DNA of 64,000 nucleotides from Gordius sp. MW1 (taxonomy: Eukaryota > Nematomorpha > Gordioida > Gordea > Gordiidae): assembly GCA_964036665.1 (NCBI GenBank), contig OZ038531.1, forward strand, positions 124,001-188,000, in the 5' to 3' direction. Of the stretch, positions 36,071 through 47,982 are shown one piece after another (positions within the stretch are counted from its first letter, which is position 1; each line of letters begins with the position of its first letter). The notes under the pieces were generated by a model. It made no database searches. It was not told the origin of the DNA and was given only the letters and a program-made list of their open reading frames with translations. A program made the translations under genes and the position numbers.

Positions 36071-38947
36071 AAGTCTGTTTTCTCGCCGCATAATATCTTG
36101 TTTTAACGTCCTTATCATCCTTTCGGCCTGCCCATTGGTTTTAGGATGATATGGAGTCGATTTTATGTGAGTAATATTATTTGAAACACAGAATTTGAAA
36201 AATTCTTGTCCAGCAAATTGTGGTCCATTGTCTGACACAATCTGCGTCGGAATTCCAAATCTACAGAACCAATTCCGTAGATGATTGATTACGGCCGATG
36301 TTGTTGTCGAAGTTACCGTTGCTACCTCAACCCATTTTGAGAATGAGTCTATTAATACTAACCACCATTTTCCTTCTATTGGACCAGCTATATCAATGTG
36401 CACACGGTCCCACACACGATCAGGTAAATTCCATGGATAGAGCGGTACCTGCTTTTCTGGAGGTCGCACTTCTTGACATCCTTCGCATGATTTTACATGT
36501 CTGTCAATGTCTTCATCCATTCTCGGCCAATAAACATAATAGCGACAAACATTTCGCATCCCAGTAATTCCAGGATGTCCTTGATGTAAAATCCGAAGAA
36601 CCAAATTCTGTAAAGATTTCGGAATGATCAACCTATTTCCTAGAAATAGTAGTCCACTTTCGTATGAAATCTCTTCACGTTTATTGAAATATCCTTTTAT
36701 ATCTAACTGAAATTTGGACATGTCAATGCGCCAATTGCGCTCAATAGCACGAATTAATTCTAGACAACTACGATCTGTCTTTATTGCATTTTTAATCATT
36801 TCTCTATTCAGTGTTAAGTCCTCGATCATTAATAACTCAATATTGTTTATATTTGCATCGTCACCATCTTCGTGAGTGGTCAATCTAGACAGAGCATCTG
36901 CACATTTGTTGTCTTTACCCATACGATATTTAATTTCATATTGATATGAATTTAATAGTAAAGCCCACCGTACCAGCCTGTTATTAACGATTTTGGGTAG
37001 ATCCCTTTTACAACCGAAAATTCTTTCTAACGGTTTGTGGTCCGTTGTTAACGTAAATTTTCGTCCTCTGAGATACTGATTATATTTCTCAACTCCAAAA
37101 ATTATGGCTCTAGCTTCACAGTCAATCGTCGAATAATGTTTTTCTGATTGGCTCAACGTTCTAGAAGCATAAGCTATGGGTCTTTCAGATTTGTCGGGAA
37201 AAACATGAGATATCACGGCGCCTACACCTGTCTCGGACGCATCAACTGCAAGATTAACTGGTAACGTTGTACTATACGGTACTAAGGTGTCAGTAGATGA
37301 AAGCATCAACTTAACTTTATCAAAAAATTTTTGTTCTTGAATTGTCCATCTCCACATTATGGTAGAACCAGTTAAGGCATGTAGTGGAGCACATTTTTCG
37401 TGTAATCGAGGAATAAACCGTTCCTGATAATTTACAAGACCTAAAAATGAGCGTAGCTCCTTTTTATTTTCTGGTATCTTGAAATTCTTAATTGACTCAA
37501 TGCGTTCTTCTCTAGGGTGGATACCTGTCGAATCAATTTTATGTCCTAGATAGATAACTGAGTTTTGGAAAAATTTGACTTTTTCCTTTTTTGCTTTCAG
37601 CCCAGCATTTTGTATTCTTGTTAGGGCCTCGTTTAGATTTTTCAAATGGTCATCTTGATTTAACCCCGTGACTATAATATCATCTAACAGTACCCCAGTG
37701 TGCGGAATTCCCTTTAATAAGTTTTCCATATATCGTTGAAAAAGATTTGGTGCCGTCGCTAAACCAAATGGCAAACGTTTGTACCTAAAATGACCAACAT
37801 GCGTAGCAATTGTTAACAATTGTCTACTCTCTTCATCTACCATCATTTGTAAATACGCGTCGCGTAGATCTATCACTGTATATTTCTCACCACCAGCTAT
37901 TTTTGTAATTAGATCATCAAATGTAGGCAGCATATGATCATTGGTACTAAGGTAGGGGTTCAAAGTAACTCTGAAATCCCCACAGATTCGAATAGAACCA
38001 TTCCCTTTAACAACATTTACCGTTGGTGTGATCCATTTAACTACACTTAAAGATGGGTCCACTCGTTCAATAATGTTTTCGTCCTCCAACCTTTTTAATT
38101 CCAATTCTACTTTTTTCCTTAACGGAAACGGTACCCTTCGGGGTTGAAATGATATTGGCTGGCTTTCATCTTTTAAAAATATTTTGACTTTATAATTCTT
38201 AATAACTCCGGGGCCATCGCTAAATATAGTTGGATACCGAGTAAGAAATAGGGAATCTAATTTCTGTTGTATTTTGTTTATTGAAACCTCACCCGGCAGG
38301 TCAAGGTCAAACGCTTTTATCCAGTCAAGGCCAAAAATTGCCCCTTCGTTTGCTGTTGTAACCACTACAGGTAATGTCAAAACTTTTAGACCAAGTTGAA
38401 CTGTAACTTTAGTTTTTCCTAAGATTGGTATTGGATGGTATCCAAAAGATCTTAATTTTGGGCATTCTTCAAGAGTTGGATTCTGAATCAAATTATAAAT
38501 TTCTTGGTTTATAATTGAGACTGCTGCTCCTGTGTCGAAAAGCATCTTGCATAGTTTTTGGTTGATACAAACCTTGATATAGGGTTTCTTCATCCCCAAA
38601 CTTGTATAATTTTTTACGTGTAAAGTATTTATCATATTGACAGATCCTGTATGACAAAATCTTGCAAAGTGTCCCCTTCTGTGGCATTTGTAGCACTCTT
38701 TATTAAATGCTGGGCACTTGTTAACTTCATGCACATTTCCACATCTCTCACATCTTTTAGTAGATGTTGATCCTTGGTGGAGAAATTTCTTTGTTGTGAC
38801 ATGTCTAAATTTTGGCTTAGACTTTTGATATATTACATCTATTTCATGAGTTACTACTTCATTTCTTGCTAATTCCATTGCTTCAGCAATTTTATACAAA
38901 TCTTCAAACGTAATTGCATTTCCTTCGGGATCAACTGCATCGGCCAT
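36038..38947 (-). pseudogene. Ty3/gypsy gag-pol polyprotein (969 codons): NC, protease, RT, RNase H, integrase
   Basis: Domains in order: a nucleocapsid with zinc knuckles (CERCGNVHEVNKC and CYKCHRRGHFARFC, the latter a clean CCHC); aspartic protease (MLFDTGAAVSIIN); RT (ICGDFRVTLNPYLS, VIDLRDAYLQM, RLPFGLATAPNLFQ and a catalytic LLDD where YLDD is usual); RNase H (NLAVDASETGVGAV, LTTDHKPLERIF, DNKCADALSRL); integrase with an HHCC finger (HQGHPG...CEGC) and a DDE core (HIDIAGP, SDNGPQF, NGQAERM). All catalytic residues looked for are present. The frame is broken at both ends: gag continues upstream in another frame, and the integrase tail continues downstream in another. On the protein evidence it is a pseudogene, though a very fresh one. 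Confidence 0.93.
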
Positions 38948-39137
38948 CTTGTTCTAACTTCTATTTCAAAAGTTTTATTCTGTATTTCATGCAAAAATTG
39001 ATCCCTCAACCTTTCATTAAGTTGTATAGAAAAGTCACATTTTTCTGCAATTTGTTTCAATTTTGTTGCATAATCTTTTATTGACTCTCCATCATTTTTT
39101 AGGCAACGAATAAACATTAATCTATTTTGAAAAATGG
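38945..39137 (-). pseudogene. Truncated gag fragment of the gypsy element
   Basis: Reads NRLMFIRCLKNDGESIKDYA and continues TKLKQIAEKCDF...NERLRDQFL, typical of the retrotransposon gag region. It begins directly at the 5' LTR, so the gag N-terminus and leader are missing, and it changes frame near 38950 into the main polyprotein frame. Confidence 0.8.
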
Positions 39138-39307
39138 TATTCTTAACTACAATGTAGTATATCAACTACTCAGAAATCGCTGAAGCTTTTTATTAATATG
39201 CAAAATCAACTAAAACATGTGATGATGAAAAGACGTATATATATTCCACTAGGAACAACGAACTTAAACGTATATATAAATACAAAGTATAAATCTATGA
39301 TATTACA
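39135..39307 (-). repeat. 5' LTR of the gypsy element
   Basis: Same as the 3' LTR except for a two-base (TA) loss at the gag-side end, which coincides with the deletion junction into gag. Confidence 0.88.
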
Positions 39308-39312
39308 ATAAT

Positions 39313-39840
39313 AGAACAAGCGGACGGCCAAAGTAACAGGAAAAATATATTAATTTAATTTAAAAAATAAAAATAAAAATTTGCCCTCTCCGGGAATCGA
39401 ACCAGCAATTCAGAACGTTCGCCGGGGTTCGAACCCACATTAATAGAGGCATAGGCTTTTGTAGGGGCACAGGGACCCATATCAGTAGAGGCATAGGCCC
39501 TTGTAGTGGAGGGCATAGGGTAATTATAGCAATTAATATCAATGTTACCCAATTCAAAAACGAATAGATATACTTATGCATTAATTTAACGTAGCAATTA
39601 AAACCCGACCCCGCCCGAAAGTGAGGGAGATAGAGATGAGGGGTGGGGCACCTCTTATGCATTAATTTTAAAAATAACACAGCGAGGGAGATAGAGATGA
39701 GGGGTGGGGCACCTCTTTCTCATGCATTAATTTAAAAAATCGATAACCTAATATACCCAATGCAAATAGATAGGAGGGTAACGGACGGACGGACAACGGA
39801 CGGACAACCAAAAAACGAGCCCATAAATTGCATAGCAATT
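39313..39840. repeat. Composite repeat fragment interrupted by the gypsy insertion
   Basis: Contains two tRNA-like B-box motifs (39390-39430), the 'CATAGGCCCTTGTAGTGGAG' unit, two GAGATGAGGGGTGGGGCACC units (39636 and 39698), GGACGGACGGACAACGGACG, and the right boundary GCCCATAAATTGCATAGCAA (39819-39838). With 34.3-35.38 kb on the other side of the gypsy element, it may once have been a single copy. Confidence 0.65.
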
Positions 39841-39869
39841 AATAATCCGCTATTTAAACTTCCAAGGTC

Positions 39870-40055
39870 TAGCGTTGTAATAACGGCTAGGTTTGGTTTA
39901 TTAGACCTTTGATTTTAGTTGACTAAACTTTTGGTCTGTTTTTTTTAGTCGCATAACAAGGCTATATTCTTTTTGGCCAAACCATTGGTCTGTTTCTGTT
40001 TGGTCGACTAAAACCAAATGTCGATTAAACAAACCCAGCGTTTATACAACGCTAC
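39870..40055. repeat. TAGTGTTGTA/GGTCGACC-type MITE, split by a hAT insertion
   Basis: Left end TAGCGTTGTAATAACGGCTA. The right part GGTCGACTAAAACCAAATG...TTATACAACGCTA is cut by the hAT element starting at 40056, whose target duplication restores ACACTA at 43143. Confidence 0.7.
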
Positions 40056-40254
40056 TAGAGATGTCATTTTTTCCCCAACGCAAACGTTGAAATTTTTAAT
40101 GGGAAATTAGGAAAATATCGGAAAAATATAGGAATTTATGGGAAAATAATGGAAATTTCGAAATAGGCCTCTGTAGGGTAAATCAACAACACAAAAAAAT
40201 AAACACTAAATGCAACTCATTTAATTTCGATTTTTAAAAGATTTATTGAGAAAT

Positions 40255-41590
40255 TTATAACAAATTGTTAAATAATTTGATAAATGCATATTGAAAGTTT
40301 ATGTTTTTATAAACGTATTCGGCATCTGATTCAATTTTTTCTAGGTCTTCATCTGTTAAATCCGTTAAATCTGAGGATGACATAGCATAATAATCGGGCG
40401 GATTTACTTGGTAAATAAGATGTATGTGTCTTATGGCCACAATTTGCCGTATCTTGTCATTACCTAACTTGTTCCTGAGTTTACTATGTATGTTTCCAAA
40501 CGTTAACCATATTGTTTCTGAAGCCGCACTAGATGGCGGCAGTGAAAATATTTTGACTGCAAATTCAGTAATTGCTTGGGTAGAGCATATTCCTTTCCAC
40601 TAAACTAAAGGCGTCGTGTAATCAACACTAGCCCATACCGCGCACTTCGCCCAAATTCCTTCTCTTGCACGGAATTCTGCAAAATTTGCCATCACCTTCC
40701 CAAGGTCGAGTTGCATGTTATTACAAAGGCGGGTAATACAATTTATGGCCTTGTCCAAATCCTTGTCACTCAAATTTTTCCCACAAAAACGTGGGTCCAG
40801 AAGATATGCGACTAAATGAAGATCTTGACAACAAAAATGTTGCCCTTTTTAATGAGATGTTTTATGTTATTTCTTTTAAACCACGATGCCTTCGTCCAAC
40901 CATGCGTTTATCATATAAAATACTTCAACTACATCACAGAAATGCTCTGTCCCCCTATACCTGCAGCATTTTAGAATATATAAGGCTTAGGAGGGGCAAA
41001 ATAGATTGAAAGAAGTCCCAAAAGTTTTCGTTATCCAACAAAATTTTTCTTTTGTCCTTATCTTCAAAACTTTCCCCGATTGCTATTTTCTGAAGGACAT
41101 CTTTATTCGAAATTAAGCTCTCAAGCATTATAACAACCCCACCCCATCTAGTAGGGCCTGGAACTTTTATGAAATTGATTTTCCTTTAAGCATTTGCTTT
41201 TCTTTCATAATCGATTAAATAATAGTATTGCGCTTTACATATTCGATAATACTTTTAGCTTTATTCATTATACGATGTATGACTTCTTTTTTGAACAGAT
41301 ATCCTTAATAAGTAGGTTTAATCCATGGGCTGCACACCCAAAACATTCAAGTTCAGGGTAATTCGCTTTCAAACACTCCCAGGCCTTTTTCATGTTAGCT
41401 GCGTTATCTGTAACAACAGCGACTAATTTTTCTTCCCAATTTGTTGTATTTTTTTTACTTATTTCTTCACATATATATTTTCCTGTATGATGGTTAGAAC
41501 CTGTATTCACACATCCTAAAAATATAGGGGTTGGAGTCATAACTATAAAGTTGATTATATTTTCTCCACGCAACTTAGTCCATCCGTCAA
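40255..41590 (-). pseudogene. hAT transposase, decayed
   Basis: The upstream part (41573-41268) contains GENIINFIVMTPTPIFLGCV, EEKLVAVVTDNAANMKKAW and CFGCAAHGLNLLIKDIC, the conserved DDE-region motifs of hAT transposases (VTDNAANM, GCAAHGLNL). Further downstream, near 40500-40560 (minus), SLPPSSAASETIWLTFGNIH is the C-terminal dimerisation motif. The last frame ends at 40255 (SDLTDLTDEDLEKIES). Stops and frame changes between 41268 and 40560 break it. The N-terminus would lie beyond the foldback insertion at 41612 and was not recognised. Confidence 0.8.
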
Positions 41591-41611
41591 CTTATTAATG
41601 TCATGTTAGAG

Positions 41612-42178
41612 TAGTGATGGGAAAACCTCAGGTTTTGTCGAGGTAACCTCGAGGTTTAGGTTAGGTTTCAAAAAACCTCTAAGGTCTTTTAGAACGCTAA
41701 CCTTTACCTCGAGGTTAGAGGTCAAAATTAACCTATTGACCTCGAGGTGAATTAGAAGCTAAGAGCTTAGGTCAGAGCGCTTTATAGGTTATTAACCTAA
41801 GCGTTTAGGTTAATAATTTCAACTCAACTACGGTCTTTTAGATAATTTTAATTAAGCAGACAAAGTTCTAAAAGACCGTAGTTGAGTTGGAATTTTACAG
41901 TATAAAAAACATTATTGACCTTAGGTAATTAACCTAATGCTTAATTAACCTAATGCTTTAGGCTAGGTCAATATTTATTACCTAAGCTTTTAGGTTAATA
42001 AAACGCTCTGACCTAAGCTCTTAGCTTCTAATTGACCTCGAGGTCAATAGGTTAATTTTGACCTCTAACCTCGAGGCCGAGGTCAGCGTTTCTAAAAGAC
42101 CTTAGAGGTTTTCAAGAAACCTCTAACCTAGCCTAAGGTTCCTGGGCGTGAACCCCACCTAACTTCTTCCCATCACTA
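41612..42178. repeat. Foldback element with long inverted arms inside the hAT element
   Basis: Ends TAGTGATGGGAA and TTCCCATCACTA. The arms (about 41640-41890 and 41890-42160) are nearly complementary and consist of degenerate AACCTCGAGGT / ACCTAAG / TCTAAAAGACC words. Almost the whole 567 bp can fold on itself. No coding content and no convincing target duplication. Confidence 0.8.
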
Positions 42179-43148
42179 ATTTGAAGTAGACTCTGTTGTT
42201 GTTTCAGAGCATACAGATAACTGTTGTTTTTTATTGTATGTAATACATTTGGATATATGCAAAGTCCTTTTGGTGGAGTTAGGAAAATTGTATTTTAAAT
42301 TCCAATATTTACAGATCACAATACCTAGTTTTTTATTTGAAGCAGAGAATTTTTATAAAGTGACTCAATATATCTGAATACTTTTTAGGCATATTTCTTT
42401 AAAATGTTAGTAAACTTTTTGTATATTTACCCTTTAAAATGTTTTTTTAAACTAGACTTAAAATCAATTGAGAAATATTAAACATGCATGATAATAATTA
42501 CTAAATTTGTGATAATTTGAATCAAAATCTTCACTCCTCAGTACACTAAAACTTTGAACAAGATGTTTAACTTTTAAATATAGACCTTAGATTAATTAAA
42601 AAATATTAAACATGTTAATGTTACTTAATTATTGATATATTAAATCAAATAATCTTCACTAATAGGCACAATAAAGTTGGAACAGCAAAATGTTTGACTA
42701 CTAAGTCTTAACTATGGAACTTAGATTTAATAAGAAATGGTAAACATATAATTATAACTTAATTAGTAATTATTTAATTCAAAGTGAGATCTTCCCTCCT
42801 TAGTACAATAAATCTCTGAACAGCAAATGTTTAAATTTAGATTATAAAATGTATTAAAATATTAAACATGTTAATATATTACTTAATTAGTGATTATTAA
42901 AATCAAATTTAACACTCCTTGACACAATAAATTTTGAATTCTAGTTTAAAAGGAATCAGATGTTTTGCCAATATTAATTACAAAATAAATAGCCTCGAGG
43001 CATGTTCGTTTAACATTTAAAAAACATAATGTTTGATATCTCACATGTAATTAGCTATAAGAAAAATCATCGAGAAATTTTAAAGTTCCCAAGGGAATTT
43101 CCCAATTTTCCCGGGAAATTTCCCTATACTGCCATCTCTAAACACTAC

Positions 43149-43896
43149 TAGTAATGAGGTTATAAGATGCAATGTTTATTTATTAAAATTAGTTTAGGCC
43201 GTATTTGTAGTTATTAATACATGATGCCGCCAGAAATTTAAACCTGTTTGCGATTGAATATAAAAGTTACGAATCATTCGTTTTTTAGTAGATATTTACA
43301 CTAATATTTACTTAATTTAATAAATGATTCTAATTAATATGTATATAATTTTATACTAAAAGAACTCTGAAAGGAATTGAAACCGTACCTACTTCCTTAA
43401 AAAAACTTGAAAGGCAACAAGATTTTAGAAACAAGAAAATGGTCTTAGGTCCGAGCTACGTCTGGAAGCTTTTTTAATATCTTAGTGTTCTAGGATTGTG
43501 GATGCTTATCAAATAATTTGAGCCATCTGCCTTTTTAAATCTCAATGAAGTGAAGAGCTTAAACGTTATAGAAATTCTAAGAATTTGTGTTGTAACATCA
43601 ACGTTTAAATGACTCTCGATCTTTACTTCTTCTCTAGGTATATAATACTTTTAATTCACCCTCCCCTACCCTCTTTTTTAATGCGCGTTGGACAGTTAAT
43701 CGCATAAAACATTTTAAAGTCGAAAGGGAATCAAACACTATAAACAATGTGTAATAATACCACACACTGTATGATTTATAAGTTTTACTCGTTATGTAAT
43801 CATTAGTAAAGAAGAAATTGTAATGTTAGACCATGATATAAATTTCCAAAAGCATTATAATTAGTTTTTATGAGCAAAATTACTTATCAGGGTTAA
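43149..43896. other. Non-coding DNA; 3' flank of gene A
   Basis: No supported feature. The 3' UTR of the gene ending at 43897 (minus strand) should lie here, but no clear poly(A) signal was identified. Confidence 0.4.
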
Positions 43897-45852
43897 TCAA
43901 CAATTTGAAATTAAAGTTTTAGATAGGTACAAATAGGGGTCTCTATGAAAAATAGGGGACCCCTCCTTTGGTAACCAATAAGAAATTGATGAAATTAAAT
44001 GTTTTGGAAAAACTCTTTGTTGCTCCTCTTCTGTTCCTTTTTGAGTTACATATCTTATTCCTTCTGGTTTTTGGTGTATGATAGCCTACAAATTATTTAA
44101 AATTAGTTTAATATGGACAATAAATTTATAATCATTATTACTTTATCGTACGTGCTAGTATTAAGGTTTATAGTGATATCGGGCTTTTCTATGTTAAAAA
44201 TTGCGGCACTACTATATTTACCACTAATATCCAATACCCATTCCTGTTTATAACAAATAAATGAGTATGTATAACTTCTTATAAAAATTTTAGAACCGTG
44301 TTAAATTTAGAGCCCTGCATGGGCACTCCCGAAGTCTACCAGGACCAAGCCTTAACTGACCTAGGAATTTTGCAGGTCTCAAGTTGTACACATAAGTAAA
44401 AATCTTAATAGGTGAAAATGGTTAAGAAATAATAATAATAATTTAAGGAGTAGCAAATAAAATAATTTTCATTAATTATTTAGTTAAATTCTTAAAATTC
44501 TGAATTTACATTGCTGGCTACGCTCATGAAAAGATCCCATTTTAACGCTTACATTATCACTGATAATTATCTCGTAATTTGGGTTTTCTTCGCTCCATTT
44601 TTTAATCAATTGTCTTCTTGTAATGGAAAATAGGTTATATTCTGCGGTCACTCCTTCCAGCAGGGAAGGAAATAGATTTGCCGATAAGCCAGTATCAAGA
44701 CGATATCCATGTCGATGAATTTCACTTGGACTGAAAGTCAAAGATATTTAGTAAAAATTGAATTAATTCATTTTAACACATTTCAAGAAAATTTGAAAAC
44801 CTGTAAAATATCCCATCTTCATATATTCCAACCGTAGATTCGAATTCAATTATACCACAAAGGGAATCTATATCTATATATCTTTGTAAGTTGTCTATTT
44901 AAAAGTAAAGATTTACAATATTAATCAACAATAGTGATTAGTAAAAAAAACAAATAACAAGATAATTTTGTAGTGATAAAACTTACAGCCAGGATTGATC
45001 AGCTTTTCCATGGAAGCTATGTTAGACAAAGAATATCGAATGGTATAACTTAAATTTGAGGCAGGGAAAAGACCCAAATCTAAAGTTACATTTTCTACTA
45101 ACAGTCTATAGACCACAAAATTGTCATACATCTCGGCTAGTAACCAGCTCCCATTCACTTTGGTAAATTGCATCTGCAAAATATTTTAATTTTAAAAGAT
45201 CAGTACACAAGGTAGTTTCAAATTGATATCAATATAAAAAAGCTGAAGGGTAGTTACGATTTAAATAAGAAACAGGGAAAAATGTAGACTTAATCAAAAA
45301 ATTCAAAATTATATTAATTTTAAAATTGAAAATAACATTTATTATAAATTAATGAAATTAGAGAGGGGGGGTGCATAGGTCCCTTCTCGACGGGTGAATT
45401 AATGTATAATTTTAAAGTTAAATACTATAAACTTGACCAGCAAATTGTTTTTAAAACAAGTGTATGATCATGTATAATATTAGTGATACCTCAACTACGG
45501 CTCCGATAGTACCAGCAAATTTGAAGAGTGAAAAATCATAACATTTTTCTTGAATTAGGGTATAATTAATCGGTTCTTTTAAGCAAATAACCAATTTTTG
45601 ATTGAATAATTTAGCGGTCTGCCAAAATGGTAAAGGTGTAACCTTAAAATATTTAAACACTTATAAAAATTATTATCAAAGTCACTCGTATAAGACTTTG
45701 AATTAAATGCAAAAGAAAAGATCAAAATTTATTAAGCAAAAGTGATATTTAATTTTGAGGATATAAATATTTATAGTTTTACCCTATTTTTAATTGAAGT
45801 ATGGGAGACTTGGTTTTGTGGAAACTCGAGACTTACGAAAGATGTAGCATTT
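43897..45852 (-). CDS. Gene A: unrecognised secreted-protein-like gene, seven coding exons found
   Basis: I do not recognise the family. Exons (minus strand): 45852-45783, 45642-45490, 45173-44987, 44894-44801, 44730-44553, 44243-44142 and 44085-43897 (stop). All joins are GT-AG and keep the frame (entry phases 2,0,0,1,2,0,0), giving about 324 residues. Fragments: NATSFVSLEFPQ; LVICLKEPINYTLIQEKCYDF; QFTKVNGSWLLAEMYDNFVV; YIDIDSLCGIIEFES; EIHRHGYRLD...NPNYEIIISDN; EWVLDISGKYSSAAIF; AIIHQKPEGIRYVTQ...LISNC. Several N-glycosylation sequons and few cysteines suggest secretion. The first exon, with start codon and signal peptide, is not identified; it should end in phase 2. Introns are 140, 316, 92, 70, 309 and 56 bp. 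The same exon plan recurs in gene B at 50-56 kb. Confidence 0.8.
44310..44386. repeat. Short hAT-related MITE inside an intron of gene A
   Basis: TTAGAGCCCTGCATGGGC at one end and TTTTGCAGGTCTCAA at the other resemble the termini of the hAT at 11100-12251. It lies in the 309-bp intron between exons 44730-44553 and 44243-44142. Confidence 0.5.
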
Positions 45853-46639
45853 CTAACACATTAAAATATATTTAATAAATGGTAATTTGACTCACACGAA
45901 AAACATAATTCATTGTCATTTTGAAAGTAAATTATTATTATAATGAAAGGTACAAGTTTAAGCAGGATGCTATAACTCTATATCTTTTTTATGATTTAAT
46001 TGAAATTAGCGAGCAAACCATCATGTGAAATTTAAAACTAATTTTAAATTTGTCTTCTATTAATTTTCAAATATATTTAGCTTTTTGAAATAGTATATTT
46101 GTAAAATATATTCGCCATTTAAATACATATTTACCCGATCAAACTTGATGCATGTGTCAATCTAGCTGTATAACCTAAAAGATAATTTAAAAAAACCATT
46201 TTTTATATACATAAATTGGGTTTTGCAATGAAGGTGAATAAAAGGATTTGATAGAAGTATTTCTTCATAATTTAATTAATTTAAATAGCAAAAAAAGATG
46301 TGCTCTATATTATTTTCTTTGAATCGGTTGTTTAATGAGTCAATATTGATTAGGCATATATACGAAATATAAATTTCCTCCAAGGCGTTGGGTAATCTAA
46401 ATTTTAATAGATGAAAAGGGATAGTGTGCTATGTATCGAACAAATATTACTCACTCAATTAATATTGATAAATGGTGCACAAAACTATTAATGGCTGGCT
46501 CAGGTGACGAGATTGCCACTGTCACCAAGGACCATAATCAAGAGTCTCCTCGAGGCGATTATGAGTTCCTTTTGACTATAAATATGTTAAAAACGGAAGT
46601 TCTTAATAATCCTAAAAAAAAATTGTACAAATAATAATA
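45853..46639. other. 5' flank or first intron of gene A
   Basis: Should contain, or lead to, the missing first exon of gene A on the minus strand. No signal-peptide exon with a matching phase was found. The segment 46431-46570 is less AT-rich but has no recognisable product in either direction. Confidence 0.35.
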
Positions 46640-47770
46640 CTCGGGCCTTCGGCCCTCGTGGGAAGGGGGAGAAGGGAAGGGGAGGGGAAGGGGAGGGGAA
46701 GGGGAGGGGGGAAGGGGAGGAGGGGACGACTCATCTATACTCCGTATAAACGTAGCATATTTGCTATGCAATTTATGGGCGAGAAAGGTAGGAAGGGGCG
46801 AGAATGCCCATAGGGGAGTATTAAATGCAAAATTATTAGTTAATTATTAATTTATACAAATATTTAAAAAGTTAAATGGTATTAACAAGAACAATGTATT
46901 AATTTAAAAAATAAAAAAATTTGCCCTCGCCGGGATTCGAACCCACATTAGTAGAGGCATAGGCTTTTGTAGGGGCATAGGGACCCATATCAGTAGAGGC
47001 GTAGGTCCTTGTAGGAAAGGGCATAGGGTAATTATCAATGTTAACCTAATATACCCAATTCAAAAACGAAAAAATAAAATTTCGATTCACATTTTGGCCA
47101 ATGGTCATTTTTTCATTGGTCAGTAGCCAGCGGACGACCAAAAAGCCATATTATCAATGGTATTAACAAGAACAATATATTAATTTAATTTAAAAAATAA
47201 ATAAAAATTTTGCCCTCTCCGGGATTCGAACCCGCATCAGTAGAGGCATAAGCCTTTGTAGGGGCACAGGGACCCGTTTTAGTCAAGGCATAGGCTTTGG
47301 TAAGGGGCACAGGGACCCATATCAGTAGAGGCATAGGCCCTTGTAGGAGAGGCCACGGGGTAATCATTGTTAATTTCGATTTATACTTTGGCCAATGGTC
47401 ATTATTTTCATTGGTCAGCAGCCAGCGGACGAGCAAAAAGCCATATTATCAATGGTATTAACAAGAACTATATATAATTTAATTTTAAAAATAAATAAAA
47501 ATTTTGCCCTTTTCGGGATTCGAACCCACATTAGTATAGGCATAGGGTTTGGTAGGGGCACAGGGACCCGTATCAGTATAGGCATAGGCCCTTGTAGGAG
47601 AGGCCATGGGGTAATTATCAATGTTAACCAATTCAAAAACGGAAAAAAATTTCGATTCACATTTTGGCCAATGGTCATTTTTTCATTGGTCAGTAGCCAG
47701 CGGACGACCAAAAAGCCATATTATCAATGGTATTGACAAGAACAATATATTAATTTAATTTTAAAATAAA
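46640..47770. mobile_element. Composite repeat element with B-box and minisatellite units
   Basis: Begins with the CGGGCCTTCGGCCCTCGTGG purine-rich lead-in, followed by TTGCTATGCAATTTATGGGC at 46761-46780. It then alternates three tRNA-like B-box segments (46925, 47215, 47515) with three minisatellite units (CCAATGGTCATT...CATTGGTCAG...GGACGACCAAAAAGCC) at about 47095, 47390 and 47665. No right boundary motif was found. The open frames here are repeat translations. Confidence 0.7.
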
Positions 47771-47982
47771 TAAATATATAAAGTTAGTTACGTTGCCAGG
47801 ATTTAGATTAAATGTGCAGGAGGCAAAACATTGATATTCGTTGAGGGAGAAATAAAGTCATATTTTGGCAATAATTAAACTATTGATAATCATTTTAAAT
47901 TTAAGTATTTCATTTGGATAAAACATTTTAATATAAATGTATTGCACAAATATTTTTATAAAAGTCAAATTTCAATGAAGCA

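Larger units (their letters stand above)
35376..39312 (-). mobile_element. Ty3/gypsy retrotransposon, young but defective
   Basis: Two direct repeats, 35381-35555 (3' LTR) and 39135-39307 (5' LTR), flank gag-pol on the minus strand. They are bounded by a perfect 5-bp target duplication, ATAAT (35376-35380 and 39308-39312). The purine tract AAAATAGGGAGAAA directly precedes the 3' LTR. The LTRs agree throughout except for two bases missing next to the gag side of the 5' LTR, which points to a recent insertion. No primer-binding site or gag N-terminus follows the 5' LTR: the LTR runs straight into the middle of gag, indicating a deletion. Two frameshifts break the reading frame (near 38950 and 36050). 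Confidence 0.92.
40048..43148. mobile_element. hAT element (about 3.1 kb) with decayed transposase
   Basis: Ends TAGAGATGTCA (40056) and TGCCATCTCTA (to 43140) form an inverted repeat. The flanking octamers AACGCTAC (40048-40055) and AACACTAC (43141-43148) match at 7 of 8 bases, as expected of hAT insertion. The transposase lies on the minus strand (40255-41590). The element is itself interrupted by the foldback element at 41612-42178. Confidence 0.82.

Noticed and set aside
36298-36567. Plus-strand frame of 89 codons
   Set aside because: Shadow of the gypsy integrase on the opposite strand.
40791-41009. Plus-strand frame of 72 codons
   Set aside because: Antisense to the decayed hAT transposase, with no recognisable product.
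45890-45930. Possible first exon of gene A (MTMNYVFR before a GTGAGT)
   Set aside because: The phase at the donor does not match the next exon and the peptide is not a convincing signal sequence.
46144-46162. Shared CATGTGTCAA upstream of gene A and at about 56670 upstream of gene B as a common promoter element
   Set aside because: Only about ten matching bases in AT-rich DNA, and the gene B occurrence lies downstream of the candidate first exon.
46431-46634. Plus-strand 67-codon frame
   Set aside because: No splice-linked partner and no recognisable domain; its 3' part runs into the composite repeat.
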